Assembly (NCBI GenBank): GCA_947494925.1 | Contig: CANLWS010000008.1 | Span: 1 to 64,000, forward strand | Length of the DNA: 64,000 bases | Direction: 5' to 3' | Origin: an uncultured Alteromonadaceae bacterium | Lineage (GTDB): Bacteria > Pseudomonadota > Gammaproteobacteria > Enterobacterales > Alteromonadaceae | Shown here: positions 1-9,505 of the stretch, in pieces | Numbering within the stretch: position 1 is the first letter of the stretch | Layout of the letters: each line of letters opens with the position of its first letter | Position numbers and translations under genes: made by a program | The notes under the pieces: generated by a model | Told to the model about the DNA's origin: nothing | Databases searched by the model: none | The model's input: the letters and a program-made list of their open reading frames with translations, nothing else

Positions 1-47
1 CATTTTGTCACCTAATATGTGTATGGCTGCAATCATAGCAGCTCTAA

Positions 48-2111
48 TCAGGTGGCCAAATTAACTATGCCACTACAGACTATACTAAACTGCAGCAAGA
101 GCCCTTTGAACTTAAGTACAACGACTATCTTTTTTCTGTTGAGCTTTCTGCCAACAATTACATTGATAAGGGTTTTCTTGGCTTCGAATATAGGCTGCTT
201 GGCCTTGATGACACATGGGTCAAAACGACACCTCAAACTGCATCGGCAACTTTTTCTACGCTTCCTTCGGGAGATTACGAATTTCAGGTGAAAGTCTCGG
301 ACCCAAAAAGTCTGGCCGAGCAACCAATAACAAGTTTGAAAATACGTGTTTTGCCACCATTTTGGCTGACTTGGCAAGCATATTTGGTTTACCTGTTTCT
401 TTTCATTCTATTGATTTGGGTTGGTTATAGGATTAGGGTCTACAAACTAAAATCAGACAATGTAAATCTCGAAATTGCAGTCAACGAAAAAACTTCTGAG
501 TTGTTAAAAAGCAGGCAATTTGTCGCTGAGTTATTGGAACAAAAACATTCTTTTTTTGCCAATATATCCCATGAGTTCAGAACTCCTTTGTCGTTAATTT
601 TTGGGCCCCTTGAAGTTCTAAAAAAATCAACTTCAAGTCAACATAATCTGCACCAGATAGATACGATTAAGCGCAATGCGAATCGCCTTTCTCAACTAGT
701 TGAGCAAGTTCTTGAGCTGGCAAAACTTGATAGTAAAGTCGATTACGAATACCAAATATATTCCATAGAGCAAGTGATGAACTCTGCATACGAGTCGTTT
801 CTTCCATTTGCGAAAACCAAAAATCAATCTCTGATGTTGATGAATGATTGCAGTGGTGTACTTCATCTAACTGTTGATTCATTCGAAAAAATAATCTCAA
901 ACCTGGTCACTAATGCAATTCGTTATACGCCACCAGAGGGAAGAATAATTTTGCAGACTCGATTGGAGTCTGAGCGATTTGTTTTGGAAGTATCAGACAA
1001 TGGCCCTGGAATAGCGGTTAACAAACAAGAAAAAATATTTGAACGATTCAGCCGCGAGCACACTTCAGAGCAAGTCATTGGCTCTGGGTTAGGTCTGGCA
1101 ATTACTAAAGAGCTTGTGGAACTGAATAATGGTCAGATTTCTGTTGAAAGTGAGCCAGGAGAAGGGGCTAAATTCTCCATAATTTTCAATTTATCAAGAT
1201 ATGCTGACAAAGATCTTGATGTAAAAGAAGTCCGTCTCGATTCCTTTATTAATACTGAACATGCTATCGAAGAAATTAGTAGTGCCACGTATAAGTCTTT
1301 TAGAAGGCGAGATGGTGAAGGAGAAAAGCAGCATGTACTCATTGTCGAAGATAATGCCGATTTGCTGGAATTTTTGTATGAGTCTTTGTCTTCAGTTTAC
1401 TTTTGTTATACAGCAAAAGATGGTGCCGAGGGATTGGTTGTAGCTAAAGAGCATATTCCTGATTTAATTATCTCTGATCTGATGATGCCAAAAGTGGATG
1501 GCTACGAACTGGCAGAACTTATTCGAGAAGATGAAACTACTTCTCATATTCCTCTGATAATGCTGACAGCTAGTGGCGATTCAGAAAGTCGCAAAAAAAG
1601 CTGGACTCTCGAAGTAGATGATTTTATTGCTAAACCTTTTGAACTAGAGGAGCTTGAACTAAGAGTAGCGCGTTTACTCTCCATTAGAGATAAGCTTAAA
1701 AAGCACTTTAGTAAAGAAGTACCGACGTCGATCAACGGCAATGATGATGATGAAAATATTCATTTCGCCAATAAGCGAGATCGGGAATTTTACCAGCGAT
1801 TCAAAAATGTGATTGAGCAAAATTATGCATCGGAATCATTTAACCGCAAAGTTGCGGCCAACTTGATGGCGCTAAGTGAGCGGCAGCTCAACCGAAAACT
1901 GGCGGCATTGATCGACCACAATTTCTCCGACTACCTGAAAAAATACCGTATCGTAAAAGCCAAACAACTGTTAGTGGAAGGCAAACAAATAACAGAAGTC
2001 TCTTATGATGTTGGCTTTTCATCTCCTTCTTATTTCAGTAAATGTTTTAAAGAAGAAGCGGGGATGACTGCCCGGGAGTTTGTTGAAAGCCATTTCGCAA
2101 AAAGCTCGTAA
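48..2111 (+). CDS. Hybrid sensor histidine kinase / response regulator / AraC regulator, 5' end missing or broken
   Basis: A one-protein two-component system of the HTCS type: membrane sensor, kinase, receiver and DNA-binding domain in one chain. The open frame starts after in-frame stops at 36-38 and 45-47 with a Y_Y_Y-like beta domain (about 60-330). A membrane helix follows (about 365-430), then HisKA with the H-box HEFRTPLS, HATPase with N box NLVTNAIRYTPP and DNGPGI, a receiver with the acceptor Asp in LIISDLMMP and the Lys in AKPF, and a C-terminal AraC helix-turn-helix pair (about 1800-2090). Full-length relatives carry a long periplasmic beta-propeller before Y_Y_Y; here that part is absent or out of frame. 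The first good start inside the frame is a GTG at 288, which would cut off most of Y_Y_Y. The gene may be a pseudogene, frameshifted, or affected by a sequence error. Domain identity is certain; the 5' end and function are not. Confidence 0.8.
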   Translation, partial: SGGQINYATTDYTKLQQEPFELKYNDYLFSVELSANNYIDKGFLGFEYRLLGLDDTWVKTTPQTASATFSTLPSGDYEFQVKVSDPKSLAEQPITSLKIRVLPPFWLTWQAYLVYLFLFILLIWVGYRIRVYKLKSDNVNLEIAVNEKTSELLKSRQFVAELLEQKHSFFANISHEFRTPLSLIFGPLEVLKKSTSSQHNLHQIDTIKRNANRLSQLVEQVLELAKLDSKVDYEYQIYSIEQVMNSAYESFLPFAKTKNQSLMLMNDCSGVLHLTVDSFEKIISNLVTNAIRYTPPEGRIILQTRLESERFVLEVSDNGPGIAVNKQEKIFERFSREHTSEQVIGSGLGLAITKELVELNNGQISVESEPGEGAKFSIIFNLSRYADKDLDVKEVRLDSFINTEHAIEEISSATYKSFRRRDGEGEKQHVLIVEDNADLLEFLYESLSSVYFCYTAKDGAEGLVVAKEHIPDLIISDLMMPKVDGYELAELIREDETTSHIPLIMLTASGDSESRKKSWTLEVDDFIAKPFELEELELRVARLLSIRDKLKKHFSKEVPTSINGNDDDENIHFANKRDREFYQRFKNVIEQNYASESFNRKVAANLMALSERQLNRKLAALIDHNFSDYLKKYRIVKAKQLLVEGKQITEVSYDVGFSSPSYFSKCFKEEAGMTAREFVESHFAKSS

Positions 2112-2267
2112 TTTGCCCATTCTATCATTCGTCACCGAAATTTTTCTGAGGCAATGAGTTGCCCTGGGTGCAGGAAATTAAATAGTTAGCCAGGTTGAGA
2201 TTCAATTTCTGTGATGAGAGAATAGGCGGGTAGGTTATGTTGTCCTCAAATCCATGGAAGGTCTAAA

Positions 2268-3299
2268 ATGTTGCATAAATTCTCTTTTCTTATTGTTGTA
2301 CTTTGTCTTGTTGCACAAAATGTTGGTGCAGCTGATTTTACGCCACCCGAGCAAATTGAAAATCTCAATTCTACCAAGACTAGGAAGACAGCTAACCTGT
2401 CCAGAATAGAAGAATGGGTATGGCTGAGTTATTTTGTTGATGAGCAGGGGCTTGCCTCAAAAATTGAAGTCATTGATGCTTCGCACCCGGATAGTTCTAA
2501 TTACGCCGCCATCAATTATCTAGAAAACCTGCGTTATGCTTCAGCTGTGTTTAAAGGTAAGGCAGTGTCTTCCGCCGCCACCTTCTTCTTCAGGCTAGAT
2601 AAAAGTTTTACCGGCAGCGCAAATGACGGTATTTCCCGTGGATTCAGGCGGCACTACAATGACGCAGATAATTTTATCAACAGTGGGGAAATGGATAAAG
2701 CCGGGGAAAGCCTGGCAATATTGCTAGAAGACTATACTAAAAATACCACTGAGCAAGCCCTTTCGGCCTGGTTACATTCCAATTACTATTTCAAACAGCA
2801 GCAATGGAACGACTACGGTGCAGCCATTCAGACTGCTCACTATCTGAATCAATCCTTGCCGCTTAAATTGCGCATTAAAAACGCCCAGAACAGGATGAAC
2901 TGGTTCGTTTTTCAACAGGCATTTTCAGACGCAAACTACGCCTTGCTTGACTTAATGAATCAAAGTGAGGGCAATCTAAAAGAAGATGACTATCAAGCAT
3001 TGCAGAACCAGATTGAAGAACTGATAGCCAACAAGCCAGTTAACGAAATGAAAGTTACTCTTGTCAAAGATCGAGCCTGGCAGCATAGGCTACCTCGCTC
3101 CAGAATAAGTCTGGACCTGCATAGCGGCTCCATTACGTTTGCTGAGCTACGTTGTGAAAATGGCCATCAATCTTTCTCGTCTTTTCCCATCACTGAAATA
3201 GATATTCCACAAGACAACAATCGCTGCCAGTTTTTCGTCAAAGGCGAGGCAGGTACGCATTTTACCTTTAAAGAAGAAGGGGAGTTGCGGATTTACTAG
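2268..3299 (+). CDS. Secreted protein with TonB C-terminal-like segment, unknown function
   Basis: A 343-residue protein with a clear signal peptide (cleavage near QNVGA-ADF), so probably periplasmic. Residues about 45-120 (WLSYFVDEQGLASKIEVID, later AATFFFRLDK) resemble the small alpha/beta fold at the C-terminus of TonB-type energy transducers. The rest looks helical, like degenerate TPR units, with a beta-rich tail containing two Cys. A GGAAGG-like ribosome site lies just before the ATG. It stands alone, downstream of the sensor-regulator gene and ahead of a bidirectional terminator. I do not recognise a specific family and the TonB-like reading is tentative. Confidence 0.75.
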   Translation: MLHKFSFLIVVLCLVAQNVGAADFTPPEQIENLNSTKTRKTANLSRIEEWVWLSYFVDEQGLASKIEVIDASHPDSSNYAAINYLENLRYASAVFKGKAVSSAATFFFRLDKSFTGSANDGISRGFRRHYNDADNFINSGEMDKAGESLAILLEDYTKNTTEQALSAWLHSNYYFKQQQWNDYGAAIQTAHYLNQSLPLKLRIKNAQNRMNWFVFQQAFSDANYALLDLMNQSEGNLKEDDYQALQNQIEELIANKPVNEMKVTLVKDRAWQHRLPRSRISLDLHSGSITFAELRCENGHQSFSSFPITEIDIPQDNNRCQFFVKGEAGTHFTFKEEGELRIY

Positions 3300-3427
3300 A
3301 TGAGCAGTCTGCATAGTTGTTGTCAGCTTCATTATCATACTGTCTGCTTTTTTAACCGATTTTTTCCTCGTTAAAAAGGGGAATAAAAGAAACAATAAAA
3401 TGACACTTCTGCTCATCACTCAAATCC

Positions 3428-3456
3428 AAAAAGCCACTTTAGTAGTGGCTTTTTAA
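3428..3456. terminator. Bidirectional rho-independent terminator
   Basis: Perfect 11-bp inverted repeat, AAAAAGCCACT and AGTGGCTTTTT, with a 5-nt loop. It has a T tract on each strand and lies between convergent genes ending at 3299 (plus) and 3584 (minus). Confidence 0.85.
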
Positions 3457-3583
3457 TTTAGCTCCACCCGTCATACAGTGTCCCTACAATAACGTTCATA
3501 AAGGATATAAAGAATCTCAACGGGAAAATGTCAGGGATCATAAACCCAAATTCGAGTTTTGACCCCTAAAGCCCAAATTGCTC

Positions 3584-3901
3584 TTATTTGGGTTTAATTG
3601 ATGTATCACCTTTCGTTAGTATGTTTCTAAGTGACTGAAAAAGTACCCACACTACCGATGTTGTAGTCACTGTGACGATATAAATGATCATGCCAGTGAT
3701 GATGTCCAGAGGTATATCAGATACCCGTTGCTCCGGGCCATCATAGGTATATTTAAGGATCACCGACATAATCAGAGTCAGGAGTAAACTTCCTGATAAT
3801 ATCCACTTTGTTGGGAACGGCTTTTGTTTAAGAAAGCCCAGTATTAAACCAAAAACGGCGCTCGTCACAACAACGAGCAAAACAGAAGAATTCACTATCA
3901 T
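3584..3901 (-). CDS. Small three-helix membrane protein paired with the PLA2-like gene
   Basis: A 105-residue, very hydrophobic protein with three predicted membrane helices: near residues 5-24, 33-50 and 66-92. The tail is short and basic (TKGDTSIKPK). Its ATG overlaps the stop codon of the phospholipase-like gene by 4 bases, so the two should be translationally coupled. I do not recognise a family. Because it is coupled to a secreted putative phospholipase, it could be an immunity or protective protein, or help with export. That is inference from position only. Confidence 0.6.
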   Translation of the reverse strand: MIVNSSVLLVVVTSAVFGLILGFLKQKPFPTKWILSGSLLLTLIMSVILKYTYDGPEQRVSDIPLDIITGMIIYIVTVTTTSVVWVLFQSLRNILTKGDTSIKPK

Positions 3902-4944
3902 GAGCAGTGCCTATAAGTTGTCCAGTAGTTACAACCACCTCCGGTGCAGACACTGTGGTATTCAGTGATCATACATCCTAAACCACCAGAGCCGGGTATA
4001 TACGGTGTACCGCCACCACCGCTGCCGCCAGATATGACTGTTCCATCAGGAAGAGTAATATCACCAGTACTAGGATCATAGCCTGCTTCCTCTCCAGCAG
4101 TCTCTAAACATTTGGCTTCGTCAATTTTCCCTGCACAATATGCAGCTAAAGCTGTACTCAGGTTTTTCACTGCCAAATAGTAAGCATCAGCCAACGCTAG
4201 CAGAGCAACGTAGGCATTAATTTCGAGTCCAATTGTTGGCGTCAAACTATCGAGAGGGACAATTTCATCGGCTATATTAATCATGTGCTCACGAAACATA
4301 GAATCACAAGCACTTTTTGACGTGTATGAAGCGTAGCAAATATCGTGATTGTCACAGGCTGATTGAAAGGGTTTGTTAGGTATCCAATCATAGCTCCAAT
4401 GGCTAGGAGTGCCGCACCCATTTGGTTGCGCATTTGCCGTTACACTGAATAAGCTATCGTCATATAGATTATTTGTTGAGAATGTATCAGTTTGAACGGT
4501 CGTCGAAGCTGTTGCAAAATCTCGTTTTATTTCTCCATTTTTTATTGCTTTTTCAATTTCTAACTCCGATCGATTGCTTGCTTCTTCAGTGAGTCGAGCA
4601 ATAAAACTAAACAAAGCAATCTCAGCAAGAGCATCCAATGTTACTGTTCCTGTTGCTATCGGCGTGCTGCCGTCAGGCGATATTGTATATTGCATTTTTT
4701 CGGTTCGATAATCGTCAAAGAAGAGCATGTACTTCTGACCACTGGTCATCTTTAAACATGTAGCTAGTAAATCAGTGGATGGGCACATTTTGATATCGCG
4801 ACTATTCAGCTTAACATTCAGAGAAACAATTGCTTCAAAGTTTTCATGACCTTTAAATTCTTGAAGAACTTCCCTTTGCGTAAATAGTGCTGCTTGCGAA
4901 GAAAACGTGGTTAGAAGAGTTATTATTACTAAAAATTTTTTCAT
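3898..4944 (-). CDS. Secreted phospholipase A2-like protein
   Basis: A 348-residue protein with a signal peptide (residues 1-18, ending FSSQA). Residues about 176-225 carry a PLA2 signature: a Cys-rich start (NGCGTP), a Trp/Pro segment, then ACDNHDICY with the His-Asp pair at about 200-201. A second Cys-Asp element follows (SACDSMF). In phospholipases A2 this His activates water and the neighbouring Asp helps bind calcium. The first 170 residues and the Cys/Gly-rich C-terminus (GGSGGGGTPYIPGSGG) match nothing I know. The enzyme would act in the periplasm or outside the cell on sn-2 acyl chains, if active. The downstream membrane protein gene overlaps it by 4 bases. The motif is clear; activity and role are inferred. 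Confidence 0.75.
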   Translation of the reverse strand: MKKFLVIITLLTTFSSQAALFTQREVLQEFKGHENFEAIVSLNVKLNSRDIKMCPSTDLLATCLKMTSGQKYMLFFDDYRTEKMQYTISPDGSTPIATGTVTLDALAEIALFSFIARLTEEASNRSELEIEKAIKNGEIKRDFATASTTVQTDTFSTNNLYDDSLFSVTANAQPNGCGTPSHWSYDWIPNKPFQSACDNHDICYASYTSKSACDSMFREHMINIADEIVPLDSLTPTIGLEINAYVALLALADAYYLAVKNLSTALAAYCAGKIDEAKCLETAGEEAGYDPSTGDITLPDGTVISGGSGGGGTPYIPGSGGLGCMITEYHSVCTGGGCNYWTTYRHCS

Positions 4945-5319
4945 TTAATTATCCGTAATCAAAAATTAAAATTAAAGTGTAAATAATTTACCAATCCAGT
5001 CTTGCACCAATTTAGTAATGAGTCAACGTTGAATGATTAGCCGTGCAAACTATGGAAGTTTATGAAGGGTAAAAACAGAGAGCCTCGGTTACCTAGCTAG
5101 AACAATGCAAGAAAGGTATATCAATATCAAAGGTGAGTATGGTCTTGTGTTAAGACAGGTATCCGCAAAGCAGTCTTCCACGTGTTGCATTTCAGCCATT
5201 TTGGTCCATAGTTATTGGGTTGGTTTTTCGACCTCAGTTAAATTGGGGTAAGTCATTGGCCACGCAGCAAATAATATGCTTTCCTGTGCAAATAAATAAT
5301 CGCTGTTAAGAAGGATTTT
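4945..5319. other. Intergenic region between divergent genes
   Basis: 375 bases, AT-rich, separating the PLA2-like gene (minus) from the membrane protein gene (plus). It must hold both promoters, but I see no confident -35/-10 pair, palindrome or RNA structure. An AAGGA ribosome site sits just before the ATG at 5320. Confidence 0.5.
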
Positions 5320-6726
5320 ATGGACATACTCAATGCCATTTTGGCTTTTTCCGTTTCCATGCTGGTGTTTTCAACCATGGCGCTGGTGGTGGTTGAAATT
5401 TACTATCGTTGGAACCGCACCCGTGAAAAATACTTCGCTGAAATGATCAACGCGTTCTTCTCAGAAATGATCTGGAAGAAATTGCATGGGGTGGACAAAA
5501 CAGGTTTTACGCCACAACAACTGCGCAATGATTTTTTGTCCATCATGACCTCTGTGAGCGGCTTGGTTAAATTGGATCTGGCACTGGCCAATGGCGCAGA
5601 TGACGAACTGGACTCTTCATTGGAACATTCCAAAGTTGCCGCTGCAAAAAGCAGTGAAGCAGCTGTGTTAAAAGCCGCGGCCAAAGCGGGCACAAATACA
5701 GCCAAAACGGAAATTACTGCCAAAGCTGCTTCTGGCTCTTATGTATCGAAAACCACAGAGCGATTGACCACCTTGGAATTTGCTCAAAGGCTGGCGCGAA
5801 CTAAGGTTGGCCAGTTGTTGATGAAAAAGGGCGAAGAAAAAGCCAAGGCGATTGTATTGGATTTGGCCGCCCAGTTGAATGCCATTTCAGCCGGATCAAG
5901 CGCAGACTTCCGCCATCGTTCCCGCAAAGCTTCGTTGTGGGCATCGGCAGTTATCGCCATTGCCTTGAACGTGGATGCTGTCTATTTGTTTCAATCCTAC
6001 ACAACAGATCAGGCGCTGGCCGAACGCGTGATTGAACGGGCGCCGGCTGCCATCGAGGCCTACGAAACCCAGCAAGCGAGAATGGACGCGCTGGAACAGC
6101 AACTGGATGACATGCCCGCAGAGGCTGCAGAAACATTTAAAGAATTACGTCAAAGCGTGGAAGAGAGTAAGGAAACCGTTCAACAAAGCGCCACTTCGTT
6201 GAAAGAACTGGGCGTGCCAATTGGGTTTAACTATTTTCCCTATTGCTCACCCATCAGTAAAATTGATTCAGGCACAACCAACGTAGCCGGTGAAGTGATT
6301 TACGACGAGACCTACGCTGATAGCCGTTGTGAGCACTTGTTTCCTAAACAACCGTTAAGCAACATGGAAAAATTCAAGAACCTTGGCAGGTTACTGGGCT
6401 GGTTGGCCGGAATGGTACTGGCCGCCATTTTGATCGGTCAGGGGAGTCCGTTCTGGTTTCAGCTTTTTCAGAAGTTGTCCTCCGCGTTGCAGCTGTTAAA
6501 AGGCCTGAGCCTGGTAAAAAGTAAAACCGAACAGGCAATAACTAAAGCAAAAGAAGATGAGCAATATTCGCCGCAAAAAGCGGTTGAAATTTACCTGCAA
6601 ACCTTGGTGTCGGTGACGGATACTCTGGACCATCACCTGACTTCAGCCGCGCAGCTTACGCCCGAAGAGAAAAGTCGGCAGGCGGTCACCAAAGTCAGGA
6701 CTCGCGGTCTGGACAGTGAGTCATAA
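5320..6726 (+). CDS. Coiled-coil membrane protein, unknown function (first gene of three)
   Basis: A 468-residue protein. A membrane helix lies at residues about 7-27, followed by a basic stretch. A long Ala/Lys-rich helical region (about 85-190) precedes a second membrane helix (about 205-225). A coiled coil rich in Glu/Gln (about 235-295) then leads to a segment with two Cys (FPYCSPIS, SRCEHLF). A third membrane helix (about 352-375) is followed by SPFWFQLFQKLSSAL, a hydrophobic motif I associate with uncharacterised bacterial inner-membrane proteins. The last 80 residues are charged. The second and third helices would put the coiled coil and Cys segment on one side of the membrane. It starts a tight plus-strand operon (26 bases to the next gene). 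Function unknown; a scaffold in an envelope complex is a guess. Confidence 0.75.
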   Translation: MDILNAILAFSVSMLVFSTMALVVVEIYYRWNRTREKYFAEMINAFFSEMIWKKLHGVDKTGFTPQQLRNDFLSIMTSVSGLVKLDLALANGADDELDSSLEHSKVAAAKSSEAAVLKAAAKAGTNTAKTEITAKAASGSYVSKTTERLTTLEFAQRLARTKVGQLLMKKGEEKAKAIVLDLAAQLNAISAGSSADFRHRSRKASLWASAVIAIALNVDAVYLFQSYTTDQALAERVIERAPAAIEAYETQQARMDALEQQLDDMPAEAAETFKELRQSVEESKETVQQSATSLKELGVPIGFNYFPYCSPISKIDSGTTNVAGEVIYDETYADSRCEHLFPKQPLSNMEKFKNLGRLLGWLAGMVLAAILIGQGSPFWFQLFQKLSSALQLLKGLSLVKSKTEQAITKAKEDEQYSPQKAVEIYLQTLVSVTDTLDHHLTSAAQLTPEEKSRQAVTKVRTRGLDSES

Positions 6727-6752
6727 GTAAAATTAAAGAATAAGGATGTGTC

Positions 6753-8588
6753 ATGGTTTCAGCGGATTTAGTCCTCTTTACAATCAACAGTGCGCTTAGG
6801 CTCAATGCCGCTGCTCGTGCACATTATGTCGCCTCAACCCAGGTCAGGGAGCTGACTTTTCCCATTCCGTCGGTTGATTTCACGCCCGACGCTTTGTCGG
6901 CAGTGGCCTGGTTCAGACAGGAAGGCAAAGCCTATATCAACGAGTCAAAAACCTTAATGTCGCTGGAGCCCCAACTGTCTGGCGAACGACCATCTATCGC
7001 AATAGTGCGCGATCTGGATGAAAAAACCAGTTTGGCCCTGCTGGCCAATTATGAAGTCTATTTCAAGATCGAGCAGGCCAAGTCCGGCGTTGCCCTTGGC
7101 GATGAAGTGGATATCGACAATGCCGCTCTGATCCCATTACTGCATATTCAACAGTGGCAACGAGGTGAGTCACCTCACCCCTCTTTATTAAAACGTGTTG
7201 CCGGTAACCTGATTGATGCAGCTGTGGATTATTTTATTCAGATCCCTGGCGCACTGAACAAAAACAGTAAACATGCCAAAGCAATCAGAGCATTGGTGGA
7301 AGGACTGGATAAAATAGAATTTACCCAGGCACTGACACCAGAAAACATCGGCAATTTGCCGGAACAATTGTTGGTTGCAACGCTGGAAACAGTGAGTGAA
7401 AAAGCCACTGATGTGGTGAGTGATCCTCGTTATCAAAAGTTGATTATGATTGCAGCTCAATCGTTGTCAGAGGATATCCGCACCTATTTTGAAAGCATTA
7501 CTGATGCCCAGGGTGATGTGCCCATCGATCAAAGGCAACGGGCAAGTCATTGGGCAGAGCTGGTATTTCGCAGTATTTTGGGTAGCGCCGGCAAGGCAGT
7601 GTTCGAGAACCCGGAATTTTTCTTAAAGCAAACAGACGAACCACAAAAAGCCCTGTCTTCACAGGTGGGTTCGGCTGTGCTATCAGCAATTTTGAGTACA
7701 CCTCACGGGCAGCTGGATGAGGTGTTTAATAACGATACCCTTGCTTCTGTCATCAAATCCAGCCTGTCTGTGGTTAGTCAGCACCCAACTTTACTGGTCA
7801 ATGAGGATCAACGAGCCCTGTCGACCATAATTCAGCAGGTTAGTGAAGAATTGGCTGACTTTTCCAAGCCATTGGGCACAGACTTTATTCCCTTTGCTTT
7901 GGATTTGATCCTGAGCAAAACGGCCAATAACGTCGAATTGTTCTGGCTGGATGAGCAAGGTCAACCTAAGTCCAACTCGCTGGTTAAGGTAGTGAAAACT
8001 GTCCTAACCGTGCTGCAAAACGTGCCAGATGATGCTAACTGGCGTGTAACCATAACCCGGCCAAATATCGATCTTCTGCTCAGTTGGACGTTACAACAAG
8101 TGGTGGAAAACCCAGCCTGGTTGTTGGACAAGGTTGGTGAGGTGAATCCAAATCTCGAGTTGGCATTGAACGCAATGATGTCTTCAATCCGAACCTTGGA
8201 TGACGTGAGACTTAGCAGTGCCAATGCAGTAGAAATCGTTCAGGTCGGATTAAAGGCCGTTATGCTGAATCAGGATTTCGTTAAAGCTCGTCCAGACAAC
8301 CAACAACTGGCAATCAGCGCAATATTTGATGTGCTCCTGAATGCTTTTTTCGGAAAACAAGTGAACGAACAGCAGCGGCAGTTTTTGCAATTCCATGTTG
8401 TTTCATTGTTCATGGACAAGTTCTTACAAGAGCTGGCCCGTCATGATGCAACACTGGTTAATTTGCTGGTGCTGACAGAACAGGTAAAAGCCATGTTAAC
8501 CCAGTTCAGAAACCTGGACGAACAAACCATCGAACTGCTGATAATCAGAATGTTCGGTTTAATTTTTGCGGAACAGGAGCCAGCGTAA
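6753..8588 (+). CDS. Helical-repeat protein, unknown function (second gene of three)
   Basis: A 611-residue protein with no signal peptide or membrane helix, probably cytoplasmic. It appears almost wholly alpha-helical. At least four units share a pattern of helix, NPxxLL-type turn, helix, at residues about 283, 340, 449 and 503 (ENPEFFLK, SQHPTLLV, ENPAWLLD, LNQDFVKA). This suggests a HEAT-like or novel alpha-solenoid that binds a partner. The N-terminal 130 residues look more mixed and could be a separate domain. It lies 26 bases after the coiled-coil membrane protein and 1 base before the lipoprotein gene, so the three are almost surely co-expressed. I know no family name for it. Confidence 0.75.
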   Translation: MVSADLVLFTINSALRLNAAARAHYVASTQVRELTFPIPSVDFTPDALSAVAWFRQEGKAYINESKTLMSLEPQLSGERPSIAIVRDLDEKTSLALLANYEVYFKIEQAKSGVALGDEVDIDNAALIPLLHIQQWQRGESPHPSLLKRVAGNLIDAAVDYFIQIPGALNKNSKHAKAIRALVEGLDKIEFTQALTPENIGNLPEQLLVATLETVSEKATDVVSDPRYQKLIMIAAQSLSEDIRTYFESITDAQGDVPIDQRQRASHWAELVFRSILGSAGKAVFENPEFFLKQTDEPQKALSSQVGSAVLSAILSTPHGQLDEVFNNDTLASVIKSSLSVVSQHPTLLVNEDQRALSTIIQQVSEELADFSKPLGTDFIPFALDLILSKTANNVELFWLDEQGQPKSNSLVKVVKTVLTVLQNVPDDANWRVTITRPNIDLLLSWTLQQVVENPAWLLDKVGEVNPNLELALNAMMSSIRTLDDVRLSSANAVEIVQVGLKAVMLNQDFVKARPDNQQLAISAIFDVLLNAFFGKQVNEQQRQFLQFHVVSLFMDKFLQELARHDATLVNLLVLTEQVKAMLTQFRNLDEQTIELLIIRMFGLIFAEQEPA

Positions 8589-8589
8589 C

Positions 8590-9504
8590 ATGTTGAGTAC
8601 ACCAACGAACCATCACTTTGCTCAGCGTCGATCTGTAATTATTTTGCTGTCTTTGTGCGTTAGCATTTTATTTCTCAGTGGTTGCGCAACACCAAATGTT
8701 GACCTGGTGCGACAGGCTCAGGATAACTATAACCGAGCTGCCCAGCTCGACAATCAGTCTCGTCTTTTTGGCAGCTATGATGTGCAGCAACAGGACATAG
8801 CCAGACAGGTGAGTATCAACAGCATGTACGGTTCAGTAATTTCTTCCCTGGATGGCCTCAAACCTGAAGCCGTCCAGCAAATTCAGGCCGACGGCTTGTG
8901 GGGAAACTTACAAACTATCAAGGCGATTTCACAGTGGCGACTTGGACGATATGCCGAGGCCGCATTGACTGCCGAAATGGCGTTGACCTTTACTCAGAAC
9001 AATTTGCCACGTGATCAGGCTGTCAATCAGATGATGCCCAATTTAATCCGCAACGATCAGGCAAGAAACTTCGTTGAACTGCACCAAAAAGGCAGTGACA
9101 TAAGTCATCAGGACTGGTTGACTCAGGTCCAGGAACCTTTGGCAAAAGTGCTACAGGAATTACCTGTAGAATCCAAAAAGTGGCAGGAGCGCGGCAGGGT
9201 CCAAATTGCTACTTATCTGAAAATGAACCAAGTCATCGCCTTTATTAATCTGCGCGACGGTTTTCTTAATCTGAACCCTTGTTCCCTGGCTCAGCCAGAT
9301 GCAAAAGCAGGCTGTGAAGCGCTTGAACAAAAAGTAACAGGGTCCGCTGAAGGGAATATCTTACTCACTCAGTATGCAGACTTGCTACTTGAAGCGAATG
9401 AGGATGATTGCCTTGCTAAACAGGATCCGATTTTACAGCGGATGAGGAGAAAGCTGGGAGCATCAATCCCGTCTAACCTTACTCAGGCTTGCCCCAATGA
9501 GTAA
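8590..9504 (+). CDS. Lipoprotein, unknown function (third gene of three)
   Basis: A lipoprotein of about 304 residues. The ATG at 8590, one base after the upstream stop, gives a proper signal peptide ending in the lipobox LSGC. An earlier in-frame TTG at 8566 lies inside the upstream gene and is less likely. The mature part is helical with a TPR-like helix pair (KAISQWRLGRYAEAALTAEM). It has four later Cys (NPCSL, AGCEAL, DDCLA, QACPNE) that could form disulphides. It ends one base from the convergent lipoprotein gene. The operon thus encodes an inner-membrane coiled-coil protein, a cytoplasmic helical repeat and a lipid-anchored helical protein. Function unknown. Confidence 0.78.
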   Translation: MLSTPTNHHFAQRRSVIILLSLCVSILFLSGCATPNVDLVRQAQDNYNRAAQLDNQSRLFGSYDVQQQDIARQVSINSMYGSVISSLDGLKPEAVQQIQADGLWGNLQTIKAISQWRLGRYAEAALTAEMALTFTQNNLPRDQAVNQMMPNLIRNDQARNFVELHQKGSDISHQDWLTQVQEPLAKVLQELPVESKKWQERGRVQIATYLKMNQVIAFINLRDGFLNLNPCSLAQPDAKAGCEALEQKVTGSAEGNILLTQYADLLLEANEDDCLAKQDPILQRMRRKLGASIPSNLTQACPNE

Positions 9505-9505
9505 T

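Noticed and set aside
19-377. Open frames on both strands at the window start other than the sensor frame
   Set aside because: The Y_Y_Y sequence is clear in frame 3; the other frames have no recognisable protein features.
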